A stretch of 64,000 nt of DNA from Panopea generosa (Eukaryota; Mollusca; Bivalvia; Adapedonta; Hiatellidae). Below the pieces are notes generated by a model, which did not search any database, was not told the DNA's origin, and worked only from the letters and a program-made list of their open reading frames with translations. Shown here piece after piece: positions 1 through 13,640 of this stretch. Position 1 is the first letter of the stretch. Every line of letters starts with the position of its first letter. The translations under genes were made by a program, and so were the position numbers. The stretch is taken from the NCBI GenBank assembly GCA_029582155.1, contig CM055905.1, forward strand, positions 9,501,495 through 9,565,494, written 5' to 3'.

Positions 1-737
1 TGTTCCCGCTGCATTAATGCAACGGGCGGGTTTAGTGCATGACGCGAAGTCGGTGAGCCCTGTTTCACCGAATCGAGCTTACACGGCATCTCGTCTACAT
101 CTTTCTCGGTGATGTCCAAACTGTTGACAATTAAAGCACCGAAGTGGATTTGGGATAAACTGATCAACAGGTAAAGACAAATATTCGATCTTTACTGTTT
201 TTGGAAGATTGGGGTTATTGAACGTAGAGATGAATGTATTCGTAAATTTAACAATGCCATCCTTCCTGGTACTAATTCGTGTCACTTCTGAGACCCCCTG
301 TGATTTCAAATTAACACTCATTTCCTCAATAGTGCATTGTTCTAGTTCCCTAGAACGAATGATTCCTTTGGAGGAGTTAAGTGTGTTGTGTGGACAAACC
401 TCTACCGGTATTTCTATAAAGATTTTGACTGAAAGTAAATTGTCTGAGTGACTCTTTTACAAACATTCCATTAGTATTTTGCATGATTTCATTTTTTTCA
501 CTTCTCGCAGTTCACCAGCAAAACCAAGTATTGCCTTGTGAATCGCAAAAGGTGAAAGCTTTGTTACAGGTTTTAATTCATCTGTTGAAGAGATTGTCAA
601 AAATCGTGACCAGTTTTATTCATTGAATTCGGCATCTGATTCAGTCTCTGTCGAATCGTGTCTAGCACGCTTGTGCAAAGACTGAGCAGACACAGGTCTA
701 TGTAGTATTGTTTTGGTGTCTTTTTTGGAAGCCATAA
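1..737 (-). pseudogene. Decayed gag-like ORF1 of a non-LTR retrotransposon (CCHC zinc knuckles), cut by the window edge
   Basis: The minus strand opens with ATG at about 735 (MASKKDTKTILHRPVSAQSL...). It breaks at a stop, then recovers text typical of gag-like LINE ORF1 proteins: VTKLSPFAIHKAI, then IPVEVCPHNTLNSSKGIIR, then an 80-aa open stretch (79-321) ending in the zinc knuckle CFNCQQFGHHRERC (CX2CX4HX4C). Past a TAA at about 79 the same frame still shows decayed second and third knuckles (ARFGETGLTDFASCTKPARC). The order is thus an RRM-like region followed by three CCHC knuckles, which would bind element RNA. At least three nonsense or frameshift lesions make it a pseudogene. The rest of the element, including any RT, lies left of position 1. 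The family assignment (Jockey/I-like gag) is from memory of motifs. Confidence 0.7.
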
Positions 738-1660
738 TGTGTTTGTGTCTGTTTTGTTATTCACGTTTCTCACCCGCCTCGGAGCCCAACAAGGGGACAC
801 ACGCTGTGGATATCCGACAGACATGATGCCAAGAATACGTGAACAATATACTCAAGCAAAGCAATACATAAGATCCCGCATACCACCCGATAGATGTAAA
901 TTCAAGTCCCGACAAGTCAAGAACCGCACCAACATCCATCTAAAAATGGCACACGTATAACCATATAGTACTTTACTTTACAACATTAGCCCATAAGCCA
1001 TAACAGTTTTCAAGAATTTGGAAATAAGAATACTGGAAGTATATTCATTGAAAATTGATATAGACAAGTACATGAGAATTGAAAAATTCAATGGGGATGA
1101 AATAATGGAGAAAGGATGATACTTGATAAAATATAATCCAAGAAAATTATCATGACAGACCGATTGATCAAGACCGGGCCCATCCGACCTACCGTTTTGA
1201 CTTAAAATCCGGACTAAAGTGGTGTGTTGCGTCGCAGACTCCTGCGGCACTCAACCACCAGGACTCCTTCATCCAACCGCACGGGTCGCCACCCACGGTC
1301 AACAGGTGGGTTCCTTTTCGGGGAGAATCTTACCCATCTGCTTGGAACGAGCAGTCGGTAAATTCTAATCCCTACCGACAGGGTGTAGGCTTTACAAAAC
1401 CATTGAATTTTAAAATAACAACAATAAAAAAAGGCCAAATTATGATATTTTGGTTAATAATTGCAGATCTTGAACCAGTGAAGATTCGGAACCACGACAC
1501 ATATTTCAGATTTTGTTTTTGTAATGTTTTGTGGACATTAATTTTACAATGGGACCCTACAGGAAATATAATTGTGGTGTGGCACCTAATGTTACTATCT
1601 ATTAACAACAATAAGGTTAGTTTATACTATGGAATTTAATGTTACAGGACGAGAAAAATA
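738..1660. other. Non-coding stretch upstream of the gag-like ORF; possible LINE 5' region
   Basis: There is no supported gene. Positions about 1190-1385 are clearly richer in G and C than the surroundings, which could be the 5' UTR/promoter of the minus-strand LINE ORF1, but the element's 5' end cannot be fixed. Short ORFs on both strands look like chance. Confidence 0.3.
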
Positions 1661-1736
1661 TGTAGCCAGTCCGGGATTCGAACCCGGGACTTTCACTTAC
1701 AGGGCGAATGCTCTACCGTCTGAGCTAACCGAACCG
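1661..1736 (-). tRNA. tRNA-Thr(TGT)-like sequence, probable pseudogene or SINE head
   Basis: On the minus strand a D arm (GCTC...GAGC), an anticodon arm TTCGC/GTGAA around loop CCTGTAA (anticodon TGT), and a perfect T arm CCGGG-TTCGAAT-CCCGG are visible, so pol III A and B boxes are present. The acceptor stem has one mismatch and several GU pairs, and position 33 is C instead of U, so a working tRNA is doubtful. No clear SINE body follows it. Confidence 0.4.
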
Positions 1737-1994
1737 CTTACATAAACACCTCTCACAATAGGTTACATACACACTGTGACATTTATATCACCTTACTATC
1801 TGATACTCTGATTATTCATGTAATTTCATTCAAATTCTAAATTTTATTCATTTTAATGGCTTTGAATTCATATTCAAATATTAACATAAAAGGGAAGTAA
1901 TTGCAGTTAGTCATATGCTTATATTTGTAAAACACAGAACCGTACCTTGATTATAATTACTAAGAGTAATAATCGAAGTAATAATAATAATTTA

Positions 1995-2235
1995 AACTAA
2001 ACTGTACGGAACAGCTAACCCGTCACTTATCTTCGTCAAAATATTGAGTAGGGGTATTAAACTTTGTATACGACATTAACAGACAAATTTCATTTTACGT
2101 AACCCAGTTGGTCATTATTATCCTAAATTCTTTCTTATTAAAGTCCAAATTTTAAAAAATTGCTTCCCTACTTTTTATGAAAATATATAAAACGTCAGGT
2201 GGCAAGTAAGCTATTCCGTTCAATATAGTATTTTA
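1995..2235. mobile_element. MITE, family 1 (about 240 bp, terminal inverted repeats)
   Basis: The left end reads CGGAACAGCTAACCCGTCAC and the right end reads GTGGCAAGTAAGCTATTCCG, imperfect inverted copies of each other. The interior is non-coding and includes a block with GACATTAACAGACAAATT. The same ends recur at 25539-25950 and 27743-28165, and the interior plus right end recur at 2612-2748, so this is a dispersed non-autonomous DNA transposon. The superfamily is not recognised. Confidence 0.65.
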
Positions 2236-2611
2236 GGTAACAGCATTATCAGAAGGTTCGGTGTTATACACGTTTTCAGAGTTGTAGCTTGTTTAAATTT
2301 CAATGAAAACTTAACTCTTTATCCTAAACTAATAGAAGACGACCTCGAAACATATTATTCACATGTCAAACATATCACTCACGGTGTCATGGCGTAATAT
2401 GTTGTCCTAAATAATTTTGCTTCACAGTTTTTAAATCAACTGATTATGTTTCAATGGGTTATTTCGACGTTTACTGAACAATGTGTCATTTTGTAAGAAT
2501 TGCGTTTGCTGACTCACTTCTTCCCCGGAAATCCGTTAATATCACCAAATCCGGGTGTGAACACGAATTTTCCGTGAGACATTGATTCTGAATGATGATT
2601 GAAGTGTGCGA

Positions 2612-2748
2612 CATTGTATATGACATAAACAGACAATTATGTATTTTTGCAAAGCTAAATGTTCTTTATTATTCAAGTCCAACTTTAAAAAAATGACATT
2701 GATACTTTTTAAGAAAATATATAAAATGTCAGGTTGGCTGTTCCGTTC
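2612..2748. mobile_element. MITE family 1, partial copy (right half)
   Basis: This shares the internal block (GACATAAACAGACAATTATG) and the right terminus (GTCAGGTTGGCTGTTCCGTT) with the element at 1995-2235. The left terminus is missing. Confidence 0.55.
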
Positions 2749-2936
2749 AGTATATATGGTTCACGCCGCTGATAACGTCATGATAAATGGTTAGAGCTAT
2801 ATGTGATATTCCAGCCATCCGTGTTCGAGTCAACGAAGTTTTACTGTAATAGTCTAAAATTATATCATATTCATATTTGACATATAAATTATATTCATCT
2901 TTTTACGATGTTCTCATGTGAACAAAAATGTAAACT

Positions 2937-2942
2937 TTATTT
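2937..2942 (-). other. Candidate polyadenylation signal of the PPT2-like gene
   Basis: AATAAA on the minus strand begins 63 nt past the TAG stop of the PPT2-like gene (3005-3007), a normal position for a short 3' UTR. No transcript evidence is available. Confidence 0.4.
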
Positions 2943-3004
2943 TTTCCCCCGTAATGTGGTTGAATCTCTGCTTAGGGTCATCTTGTTACATATACGAACA
3001 CATA

Positions 3005-3148
3005 CTAAGTAAGGTATGGTAATATGTAATCCTCGAAAATGCGTTTATTATCATGCCACTGAGTGTGGTTAATCCCCGGAACACTATGGATAATCAAATC
3101 CCCTCTCTCATCAAGGGTTCGTAGCCCGAAGGAGTCGTCGGTGTACCA
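3005..3148 (-). CDS. PPT2: PPT2-like exon 9 (terminal; catalytic His)
   Basis: The acceptor TTTTGCAG at 3149-3156 precedes TGG TAC ACC in phase 0. The exon encodes residues 238-284: [16 protein letters not shown], then [12 protein letters not shown], then DYILPYLT and TAG. H265 in GINHTQWH aligns with the family's catalytic histidine. Confidence 0.92.
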   Translation of the reverse strand, partial: WYTDDSFGLRTLDERGDLIIHSVPGINHTQWHDNKRIFEDYILPYLT

Positions 3149-6100
3149 CTGCAAAATAAAAAAATATTGAAATCAATGAGGCTTGCTTAAAAAAACTGGG
3201 TTAATGGAGTATATAAAGCGTTTAGGTCTCACATCACAATTATCTCCCTTGAATTCTCCGGAAGGAAGAAAAAAAAGTTCCATTTCTCTTGTTTTTCATG
3301 ACTTACATTACAATAGTGCAATAATTTGTTCCTACTATATGTTAAATGGTCAGTTTTTATGAAATCAGCACAGAAAAATCGATGCTGATACATATTTTCT
3401 AGTGTCATTTGAGACTTGATGGGTCGAATCGCATCGTGGGAGAAAATATAGCTCTTAAAGTATACCATCGTTAAATAAACTGCAGTTGTAAAATTAGCGT
3501 TTAATATTAAATGAGTATATTTGTATAAATATTAATATTTCTATTATATTTTATATTCATGTTAAATTTCTATAAACAATAATTTTATACCAGTATGCAT
3601 TTTTCATATATTGAACACAATATAAGAGACAAGGTATGTCCGTAAATGAGTGTGCCATCCGAAACAGGGTCAGTTGTGGTGTAAAAGTATGTAGTGCCAC
3701 TGGCAGGTCTGTGTTCCATCATCTCACCCAAACTAACATAAAACGCAGTTCCTTTTCGATATATATATGTTTATTCTACATATACACATTTCGTTTAAAC
3801 TGTAATGGTCACTACTTAAACACGATATACGCTTCAAAACATAGTTCAGACAAAGTTCCCATCTTTTTTCCTGCCTAAAAAACTAAACTTCTCTGTTTGA
3901 CTCCTGATCTAGACGTCCTCACTCCAAAACTAAAAACTTTTTTTTTTCCATCTAAAAATCCTTCTTCTATCCTGTATCTCTCTCTACCCACTTATTATCA
4001 TAAAAGTGACAGTTAGTTCTTAAACAAGTCATTTTTTCATATATGTGCTGAACAGATGTTCATTAACTCAGTTCACATCTCTATATTTAGACCTGTTTAC
4101 GCTATATTCGTGACACGGTCATTCATCATAATGACCTCTGAAATATCCCCCAATTGCCCAGTGCAGATATACTAATGATTGTGCTGCCTTGCCTTAAACA
4201 CGAAATAGCCCACATAAGTACAATATATTGGGTTTAATTTTTACATTATCAAACTAATAAAATCAATAATTACTGAGCGACTGACTATGAAACAGTGTGG
4301 ACAAAATCGCATCCCTTTGCGCGGAATTGGTGGGCATGAAAAATTATAGAAAACGTCTTTAATACAAGGGTATATTTTGTTTTTTAGAACATAAAACTAT
4401 ATATTTAATGTTCAACTAGTTAGCCTTATTTTCAAATTGTGTATGAATTTCTTTCGTTAAAATAAAGAATATGTCGGTTTTTAAATTTTTTAGCATACAA
4501 TATGACTGACTGGTGCAAAATACCGTTGTATATTGTCAAAAACAGTTACTACCCTCACAGTCACTACCCTTGCAGTCACTACCCTCACAGTAACTAACCT
4601 CACAGTTACTACCCTCGCAGTCACTACCCTCACAATTACTACCCTCGCAGTCACTACCCTCACAGTCACTACCCTCACAGTCACTACCCCCAGTCACTAC
4701 CTGACAGTCACTACCCTCACAGTTACTACCCTCACAGTCACTACCCTCACAGTTACTACCCTCACAGTCACTACCGTCACAGTCACTACCTTCAGTCACT
4801 ACCCTGACAGTCACTACCCTCACAGTTACTACCCTCACAGTTACTACCCTTGCAGTCACTACCCTCACAGTCACTACCCTCAGTCACTACCCTCACAGTC
4901 ACTACCCTAACAGTTACTACCCTAACAGTCACAACCATCACAATCACTACCCTCAGTCACTACCCTCACAGTTACTACCCTGACAGTCACAACCCTCACA
5001 GTCACTACCCTCACAGTTACTACCCTCACAGTCACTACCCTCGCAGTTACTACCCTGACAATCGCTACCCTCAGTCACTACTCTCACAGTTACTACCCTG
5101 ACAGTCACTACCCTCACAGTTACTACCCTGACAGTCACTACCCTGACAGTCACTGCCCTCACAGTTATTACCGTCACAGTCACTACTTTCAGTCATTACT
5201 CTCACAATTACTACCCTGACAGTCACTACCCTCACAGTCACTACTCTCAGTCACTACTCTCACAGTTACTACCCTCACAGTCACTACCCTCACAATTACT
5301 ACCCTCACAGTTACTACCCTTCTACTATACATTACCTGCACATGCTTTATCTCTGGCAGTCTAATCTATACAATTCATCTAGTAATCACAGTTAGTTCAT
5401 AGAGCAATAATAAATAGTTAGAACACAATATATTGTCGTTTTGTATTATTCCCAGAAGTAGAAACAATAACATTACAGACCCGTTGAATAACGTCAAAGG
5501 TTTAGTCAGATATTGAATATATACGTAAACGTTCGGAAGTTTCCGGTCATCATCGCTTAAAATGAATGACATCCCGGGTAAAACCAGGCTTATAAATACT
5601 GTTTATATACTTATAGATCAGTGGTTATAGCTGCTGATTACCGCTCCAGCGATAAGGGCTTAAATACCATTAAAAGTTGCGGAGAGGGGGGGATTGTTGT
5701 TGTTTTTATTTTGTTGTTCATTTTATTAGCAATATAATTTTTCCTACAGTATTCCTTAATTGCTTCTCATATCCAAGAAATATTTTATTCTAAAAGTATG
5801 CAAGAATATTAGTTCATTTATGCATTTATACTAGATCTTTTTGTGTAATCTTTTGGTGTTATCTTAAAATGCATCTTTGAAGCTTAGCTTTTACCGGGGG
5901 GGGACGGATTTTGCCGAGAATGTGCGATGAATGTGCAAATATCTTCAGATATTTTACGATTATTTCCGTCAGTGAAGCAGCTAATTTGCATATTATAATT
6001 ACACTCAATAAATATATTTGTAAAACACGATTTATACACGTGTCAGAGAGAATTCGGATGTTATAAATTCACGGACGTCGATTAAACTACATGAACATGT

Positions 6101-9100
6101 TTCTATTTCCTAACTTTCTACCAACGACTGATAACTATGTCATTCTTAGCGTGAGTATGTAAATGCATTCGATCGTGTGACATTTAATTGTTGTCGTATT
6201 TTTGTTTATACATGATGTGATGTTAAGTCCGGTTTAAGAAAATTATTAATATATTACAAAATGGCACATCGTCCTAGCAGTTATGGAAACCAGATACAGT
6301 TTAAATTACTTTTACAATTTATCATAGTGTTGCGTTTATTATTACGCTCTCTATAGTAAAGCTTCCGCCTTGAAAGGACACACGGACTGTTATCTATACC
6401 TATAAAAACTGATGAAAATAGAATTACACTTCATTGTCAAATATGACCACTGCAAACATGCAAAATAATTTACAGGAGTTATTCCCCTTTGAAATAGAAA
6501 CTGAATTATCAGCCATATATATTATAAGTAGTCTAATTTCAGATTTGCTTGCATTACGTTGATAGAAAGTGTTTGTTAAGCATTCCTCAAAATTACCGTG
6601 TGTCCCTTTAAATTGTGTTATCGTATGGTGTATAGCGTCACTTTCAATAACAGTTCAGTTATATCGCTACGGTGTCTGCTTGAGACAGTATTTTGAGCGC
6701 TGCCACACTGGAATATCATGCCGCAGACACCGATCAGACCTTGAATTATCCTCTAAATTCTGAGCGCCAAGCGAGGAAGCTTCTAGTACCATTGTTCAAG
6801 TCTTTGGTATGAACCGTATGCGAGGTGGACGCTCTACCACTAGACCATTGCTGCGGTCCCTTTAACTTAAAGTTAATGCTATGAATTTTAAAATAAGTTG
6901 ATAGTGTAATTTTAGTTGCAGTGTTATTAAAACACCATAGAACTATCTTGTGATCAGATTGTAGTACATGTAAATATAAAGCATAACAAGTTATATGGTT
7001 TACCTTTTGGTTTCTCATTTCAACAACATTAAAGTTTTCGTCATAGAATCCAAAACAGCTGTAAATGAATAACAAAAGGCATGTTTAATAAATGCATATA
7101 ATTGATATAGATTTATTAAATAACAAGTTTGATGCAGAAGATGAATGTCATGTGGTATAAATGGGGGGTTATATGAGAGAACTTCTTTATTTTGATCATC
7201 ATTTCCTATCACGAAAGCGCTCCTATCAACACAATGATTATATATAACTATTATAATTTGTTATATCTGCGGACTGTCGATTGGTCGATCCGAGTTCGAA
7301 TTCAGTAACAAAAAATAATTGTTTTTTATTTCCCTTGTTACACTATTTTTACTACAGTGCTTCATAAACGGCGTCTGATATAAAAAAAACATAATGTTCC
7401 AACAAAATGAACCAAAGATATTTGTCCGTTTATGCATTTATATCTTTGCATATACATGAATCTGGCAGCGATCATTCTAATCCTGAAGTATGACGGAATA
7501 TGCCGAGTATATACAATTGAATCGGAAATATTTCGGTAATCGCCGTCAGCAAAATAGCTTATTTGCATAATAATTAGAATAACTGATCAGTTTAGATTTA
7601 AAACATGATTAAGAGAGGTATCAGCCATTATAAATGCATCAAAGACCATGAGAATATTCATTATTCTATGTAGAGTCGAATCTACGATTGCGAAAAGTGG
7701 ATTTTTTTAGTTGAAGAAACGAAACAACGATGGTGAAAAGTCGAATATACGATGATGAAAGTTTCGACCTTTCACCATCGTTGTTACGACTTTTCACCTT
7801 CGGCATTTCGATTTTTCTTAATTTAATAAATACACTGGCCGCGAATGCCCTAACTGGACACCATAAGAACTCGTCGTCTATGTTGAGCAAATAATAAAGT
7901 CTCGCACGGAAAGAATATACCATTCAGGATTGTCATTGATATTTTTTCTCATATACAAATTAATCTACAATAACGCAACATTCTCCGTTTCAGGATTCTA
8001 TATACCTACAGTTTACTAACACAAAGTTATTGGAAACCCTACTTAAGTAAATGGTACTTTTTATTCTTTACACTTGTTTATTTTACATCAATTGTGAATT
8101 AGATTCTTATAATTTAGATAAAACATGCTGGGTAGAACCAGTATTTAGCATGTGCGGAAACACTAGTTTTGCTCAAGGACACACACTGTAAACGTGGCTG
8201 AGGATCAAACCCACGACGCCCCGATTCCGATCTACCACTGAACCACGCTCTCAAGTGGGTTCTTACACCATATTCTGATGAACCAGGAGATCAGTGATAT
8301 TTGAGTCTGTTTTCCGTGTCAAACAAGGATGCTGAGATTTCCTCATGACATGTCGGTCAATCGACCAATTCAATATGTACTTGTTAAAACTAGGATACAA
8401 ATAGTTTATGCACTGGGCGAATAAATGATATTGCATTACATTGTTGCTAAACAGGACGTGTGGAGGATGCTAGCCACTTATATAATAATAGTTCACAATA
8501 ATTGATTTTACATCGATTGTGAAACAAATTTTTAAAACTTAGACAAATCTCACACAACGTATTCCTGTGTAACAGTAGTACTGCAGCGTTATTAAACATA
8601 TGCGGCTAAACGTCTCAATACACAGTTACGTCCCTTTTTCCCACGGTAGTATGATTCTTACGCTTAAAAACAAGGCTTATGTAATTTGGTTTTGATATAG
8701 CATATATTGCAATAAGACATCACTGGTGTTAAAAAGCTGACTTTTATAGGATTTCAACATATGCATGTATTTATAAGCATTTGAGGACTTCTTTTTTTAA
8801 AAAAACTCAGGGTGTCACTGCACACTCTTTAAAAAAACAACGTTTTCAACCTACCAGTTGTGCACTTGTATGTGGACTTACATTCCAACTTAGGGAAAAA
8901 AATATAATTTTATGACGAAATCCCTTTTTACAATAAAATCCTAGACCTAATTTTATATAGAACAAAGAACAAAATTCAACTGTGTATTAAGACTTAAAGG
9001 GTCTTGCTCAAGGACAATACATTATAGTATGGTCTTATTTCGCCTCCAACAATTATCCTGTCTTTTCATTGGATGAGAGTGGTCACATATTCACCTTCTG

Positions 9101-12100
9101 TTTTTCTATAAAATGTCAGTAAATTTTCGTTGAGGGCAGCCAAATCGGTATATTCAACTTGTACAAGAATTGTATACTATACTCGTATAAGGTCCACCCT
9201 TTTGATAATGCGTAGGACTGTTATTTCATATATTTAAATTCCATTAACAAACTGGAAACGGGCCTCGCAATAATTTTGATATGATTATCACTCAGTGCAT
9301 GTTCAAATATGTACGAAAATAATACAATATTCTAGCGCCGTTGTTTGAGCTGTAAGATTTGTTTTTGAATCTGAAAGTTATACTTAAAATCTTGAAAATT
9401 AACATTTAAAAGCAAGAAATTGTGTTTTTAGAATCTAGATGCATACAAGATATCTATAGTGTCATCTTCTCAAAAACCTGAACAATGAAAAGCATCAGCT
9501 ATGATGTTATCTGGAGAAACATAAAATATATTAATGCAACATAAACGACAAAAAACACACTTGCTATTTAATGCATATTTTCGATACCGATTGTCAAGTA
9601 AAATGTTGTTTACTGATAAAAAAAAACTGGCACCAGTTTTACTAAATATCTCAACTTGAGATTTCCCTTAATACAATTTTTGAAATTTTATAACTTCCTT
9701 TACATTGATTAGTTTGCACGTTATACTTTACAAATGCGTACAGGTTTGTTCCAACTTCAATCATGTGCGGTCATTTAATATATAACGAGTTCAAGTCTTT
9801 ATTTAGAGAAATTGATTTTTTTTAGTTGAGAAAAATCTTAGATTGAGATGTTAAGTGACACCGGCCTTAGATATTAAAAAAAACATTACCTCGATTGCCA
9901 CGGTCCTATCACATCGTCGTTTGGTCCGCCGAGCATTACTAGTTTGTTGAGGCGAAGGAAGTTGGATTTGAACACTAAAACATAACAGCTCATCTTGAAA
10001 TGAATGTTAAACAACAGTTACTATATTCTTTATGTTGATAATAATGATGTTATTGGCATCTATCACTCTATCATCAAGCTCACACTCTCGTGCTATCACT
10101 CTATCATCAAGCTCGCACTCTCGTGTTATCACTCTATCATCAAGCTCGCACTCTCGTGCTATCACTCTATCATCAAGCTCGCACTCTCGTGCTATCACTC
10201 TATCATCAAGCTCGCACTCTCGTGCTATCACTCTATCATCAAGCTCGCACTCTCGTGCTATCACTCTATCATCAAGCTCGCACTCTCGTGCTATCACTCT
10301 ATCATCAAGCTCACACTCTCGTGCTATCACTCTATCATCAAGCTCACACTCTCGTGCTATCACTCTATCATCAAGCTCACACTCTCGTGCTATCACTCTA
10401 CCATCAAGCTCACACTCTCGTGCTATCACTCTATCATCAAGCTCACACTCTCGTGCTACTCTATCATCAAGCTCACACTCTCGTGCTATCACTCTATCAT
10501 CAAGCTCACACTCTCGTGCTATCACTCTATCATCAAGCTCACACTCTCGTGCTATGATATTACGACGGGGGAAGGGCGAGCTCGGATCCTCCAGTAAACC
10601 AGGGGTGGTATTCACCAAACATTCTTAAGCATATTCTTAGACTTGAACTCAAGAATGAATTTTGAAAAACACACTTAGAGACCGTTGTTTGACACCAAAA
10701 TTTGCAAGCATGTAAAGACATTTAATATATAGTCAAATAAACTCTCACACTTATTATTTATGTAATAAGAAACTAGATATCTAAGGATGAAATTCAAAGA
10801 AGTCTAAGAATATTTTCAAGAACGGTTGGTGATTACGACCCAAGGTATAAGCTTCCTAAGAAGGATTTTGCTAATGAATGTCCCAAGGCTGTAACCTCCT
10901 CTGTGTAAGTATTGCAAGATGATAATTTTATGTCATTGCTTATGTTTATGCTGTTCTGGTGGTCGATTTCTTTGAAAGCTACTTCTAATAATGGATATTT
11001 ATTTTCTGACTTTAAATTAAAAGGTCTTGGTTAACGAACATAAAATGAATAAGAAAAGCCGCAACAGAGTCGGTTCGTAGATGTTGTATAAAAATTATAA
11101 CTCGATTATGCAAGCGAGTGATTGTTTGCAACCCACACCACCCACTATTACTTTGAGGACACTACAGTATAAAAATGAAAAATAGATAAAGGACCGAACT
11201 GCACGTCTAAACTAAGGTAAACACCGTTTGCTTTCAGATGAATTTACGACTGGGACTTGAACTCAAAGTTTCACCATTATTAAATACTGTGTAACTGCCA
11301 ACTATTTTTGTAGAAAATGCAATGTGATTTTTAATAATTTTCTGTTAAAGTGGCAATAAAATGATAATTTTGAATTGCCTTTATTTTTTTTTTAAATTCA
11401 CTTTCTGTGTTTACAGAAATACGTGCTCGATTTTACATATTTCAATGAAACTATTAATTGTAAATCAAAAGTATATGCTTCCTACGTATACGTAATACAA
11501 GTGATTCCTGAGCAACGGGCTAATTGATATACAACTTACTTTGACTCTGTGAATTGTAGGTTTCATTATTCAGAACTGGTAGAAATGTGCATTTTCTTCT
11601 GTATAAATCTTGGTGCAAAGGGTCTGATTAAAAGAAAAATAGATAACATTACTTTACTCGTTGTAATGCCAAAATGTCATCAGTTATTAAATATTCTTCA
11701 ATGATGCAAACATAGTTATGGTTATTAACTGAATAAGAAACTTGTCGGTAACATTAAAGGTAGTTCGCGGCGTTCCTATCAGATTTTTGACATCTGGCGT
11801 AAATTATCAAAAATCTGTACACATATACTATGAACTATAAGCTTTCGTTTTAGCTTTGTCCATTTATTCTAATTGACCTGACGCTGCCTGTCAATCAAAC
11901 AAGTCGATAATCCAATCAGCGATCGATACTGTTTCAAGAGCCGCCATTTTCCTTAGAACGGTCTCTGTTAAACGCTACACTGTATTTACAACTTGAGCAA
12001 ACAACGCCACGTGGGCAGTAGATGGAGCGACAGCCGCTCTCACGCCAGGTCACTCATATTGTGTCATGTACACAGATAGTCCGAGTTTATGTGTTGAACA

Positions 12101-13604
12101 AAATATGTATCATATTAAAAACCTACTGACCTTTCCAATAATTGAAGACGGAAACGAGCTGCCCAAACCACGTATATGCTATTCTGAAATGAATATGAGG
12201 CACGTCAGGCCAGTTTCTAGAATTTATTATATTTCTGAATATTTTTATAAGCGAGGTTCAACTTCATTATCCACACATGGCATTGGTTATATGTCCGGTT
12301 TTAATGGTTAAAGAAGACTTCAAAATGAATCTGAGCAGCAATCTTTCGAGCATAACGTTTTTAGACCGAGCTATGTTCGAATCCACGACCTCAGCATTGA
12401 GAGGTCAGAGGTCAGTAATCGACAACGCCTTAGACTTTCGGCGGAACAGGAAATTGGAATACAGGGCATATGTGTATAATAATAACATTAAAGTGATGAG
12501 CAAAAACATGGCTTTCGCTATTAATCTGATTATTTTCTTAAATTTGTATTAGAAGAAAAATATATAAATATTTGTATTTTTAAAATGGAATCGTTTCGTA
12601 TTCAAATCAAATAAATAACTCTTTAACGTAACCTAAATTAGAATTTTATTTCAAGTTCCAAAAGTTCTTATTTTTTCCACCGAGAAAGATGTCAACAGAC
12701 ACATTCACACATGAACTACCCAAGCTACATGATATCTACGTTTTATTAACAACGTAGTACAATCCAATAAAACTATTTTCTAGAGGTAGACGATTCCGAT
12801 CTCTTAGTGTTGCACACAGAACAACCCAATAACATTGCGTATTGCCACTTACTCCATAGCTTAAGCGTATCATTTTGTTTAAAGGGATTACATTGGCATA
12901 TTACCGTCAATTTCCTGTTCTAAATACACACGCCCAGCATGAAGATACACTTATAACTTAGAGATATACGCGTCTAAAGTGTCTAATTGCATAACCTCTT
13001 TATTACAAACATCGGGGTTTCTGAAGCCACGTTTTTGTTTTTGTTTACATTTGCCATTTTTTACGAACCGCTTTCGGGTTTCCGATCAATCTTCGGATAA
13101 CATCGTGAAGACTCGTTCCCGATCTCGTTTTCGAGGCTTTGTTCGGGAAGTTTACGGAGTTCAATGTAAACATTGCACAATACTTTATTGCTGGACGTAT
13201 TAAAGTTTTGGTCAATATTCAATTACTGTTAATTTGATAACTTTCAAATAAATAAAGGTTATTCGTCAATACATAAGCATTATTTTGTGCACACTGCATA
13301 CAGGAAAAAATCTGGATTAACAGCGTGTTTGTGTTACTTGCCAATGTAATCCCTTTAACTGCTCTAAGAGTCACGTACTCAAAAACAGTGTTTTATTTAA
13401 ATACAGTAATTGTCAATCGGAATGTTTTTTTGCACAACTTGTGATAGACGTTTGTTTTTTAGAAAAGCAAGCGTCGTATATGATCAAGACTATCCACTTA
13501 CTTGTAAACGTCCTTTATCGAAACCGCCAGTAAAGAGTCGATGTATTTGACAGCTGAAAGTTATATCATAACATGATTATTATTATTAGCCTCAACCCAC
13601 CCCC

Positions 13605-13640
<36 letters not shown>

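Noticed and set aside
1661..1736. Functional tRNA-Thr gene
   Set aside because: The acceptor stem contains a mismatch and several GU pairs, and position 33 is not U; kept only as a tRNA-like sequence.
2750..2845. tRNA-like trace (GGTTAGAGC ... GTTCGAGTC)
   Set aside because: Spacing of the two motifs is close to a tRNA but the stems do not pair; not reported as an RNA gene.
4533..5183. Long ORFs on both strands encoding Thr/Val- or Ser/Asp/Cys-rich repeats
   Set aside because: They follow from a 15-bp tandem unit without stops; no start context, domain or codon bias supports a gene.
10060..10555. CRISPR-like regular repeats
   Set aside because: The repeats are directly contiguous without spacers, and the context is animal DNA.
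10004..10628. ORFs of 155-203 aa open in several frames
   Set aside because: The 33-bp unit is a multiple of three and lacks stops in several frames; it lies inside a PPT2-like intron.
12066..12311. Plus-strand 81-aa ORF
   Set aside because: It is the antisense shadow of PPT2-like exon 5 and flanking intron.
12360..12440. tRNA-like sequence (GTTCGAATCC with tRNA-Leu-like arms)
   Set aside because: Only a B-box-like motif and a poor anticodon arm remain; too decayed to assign to a SINE family.
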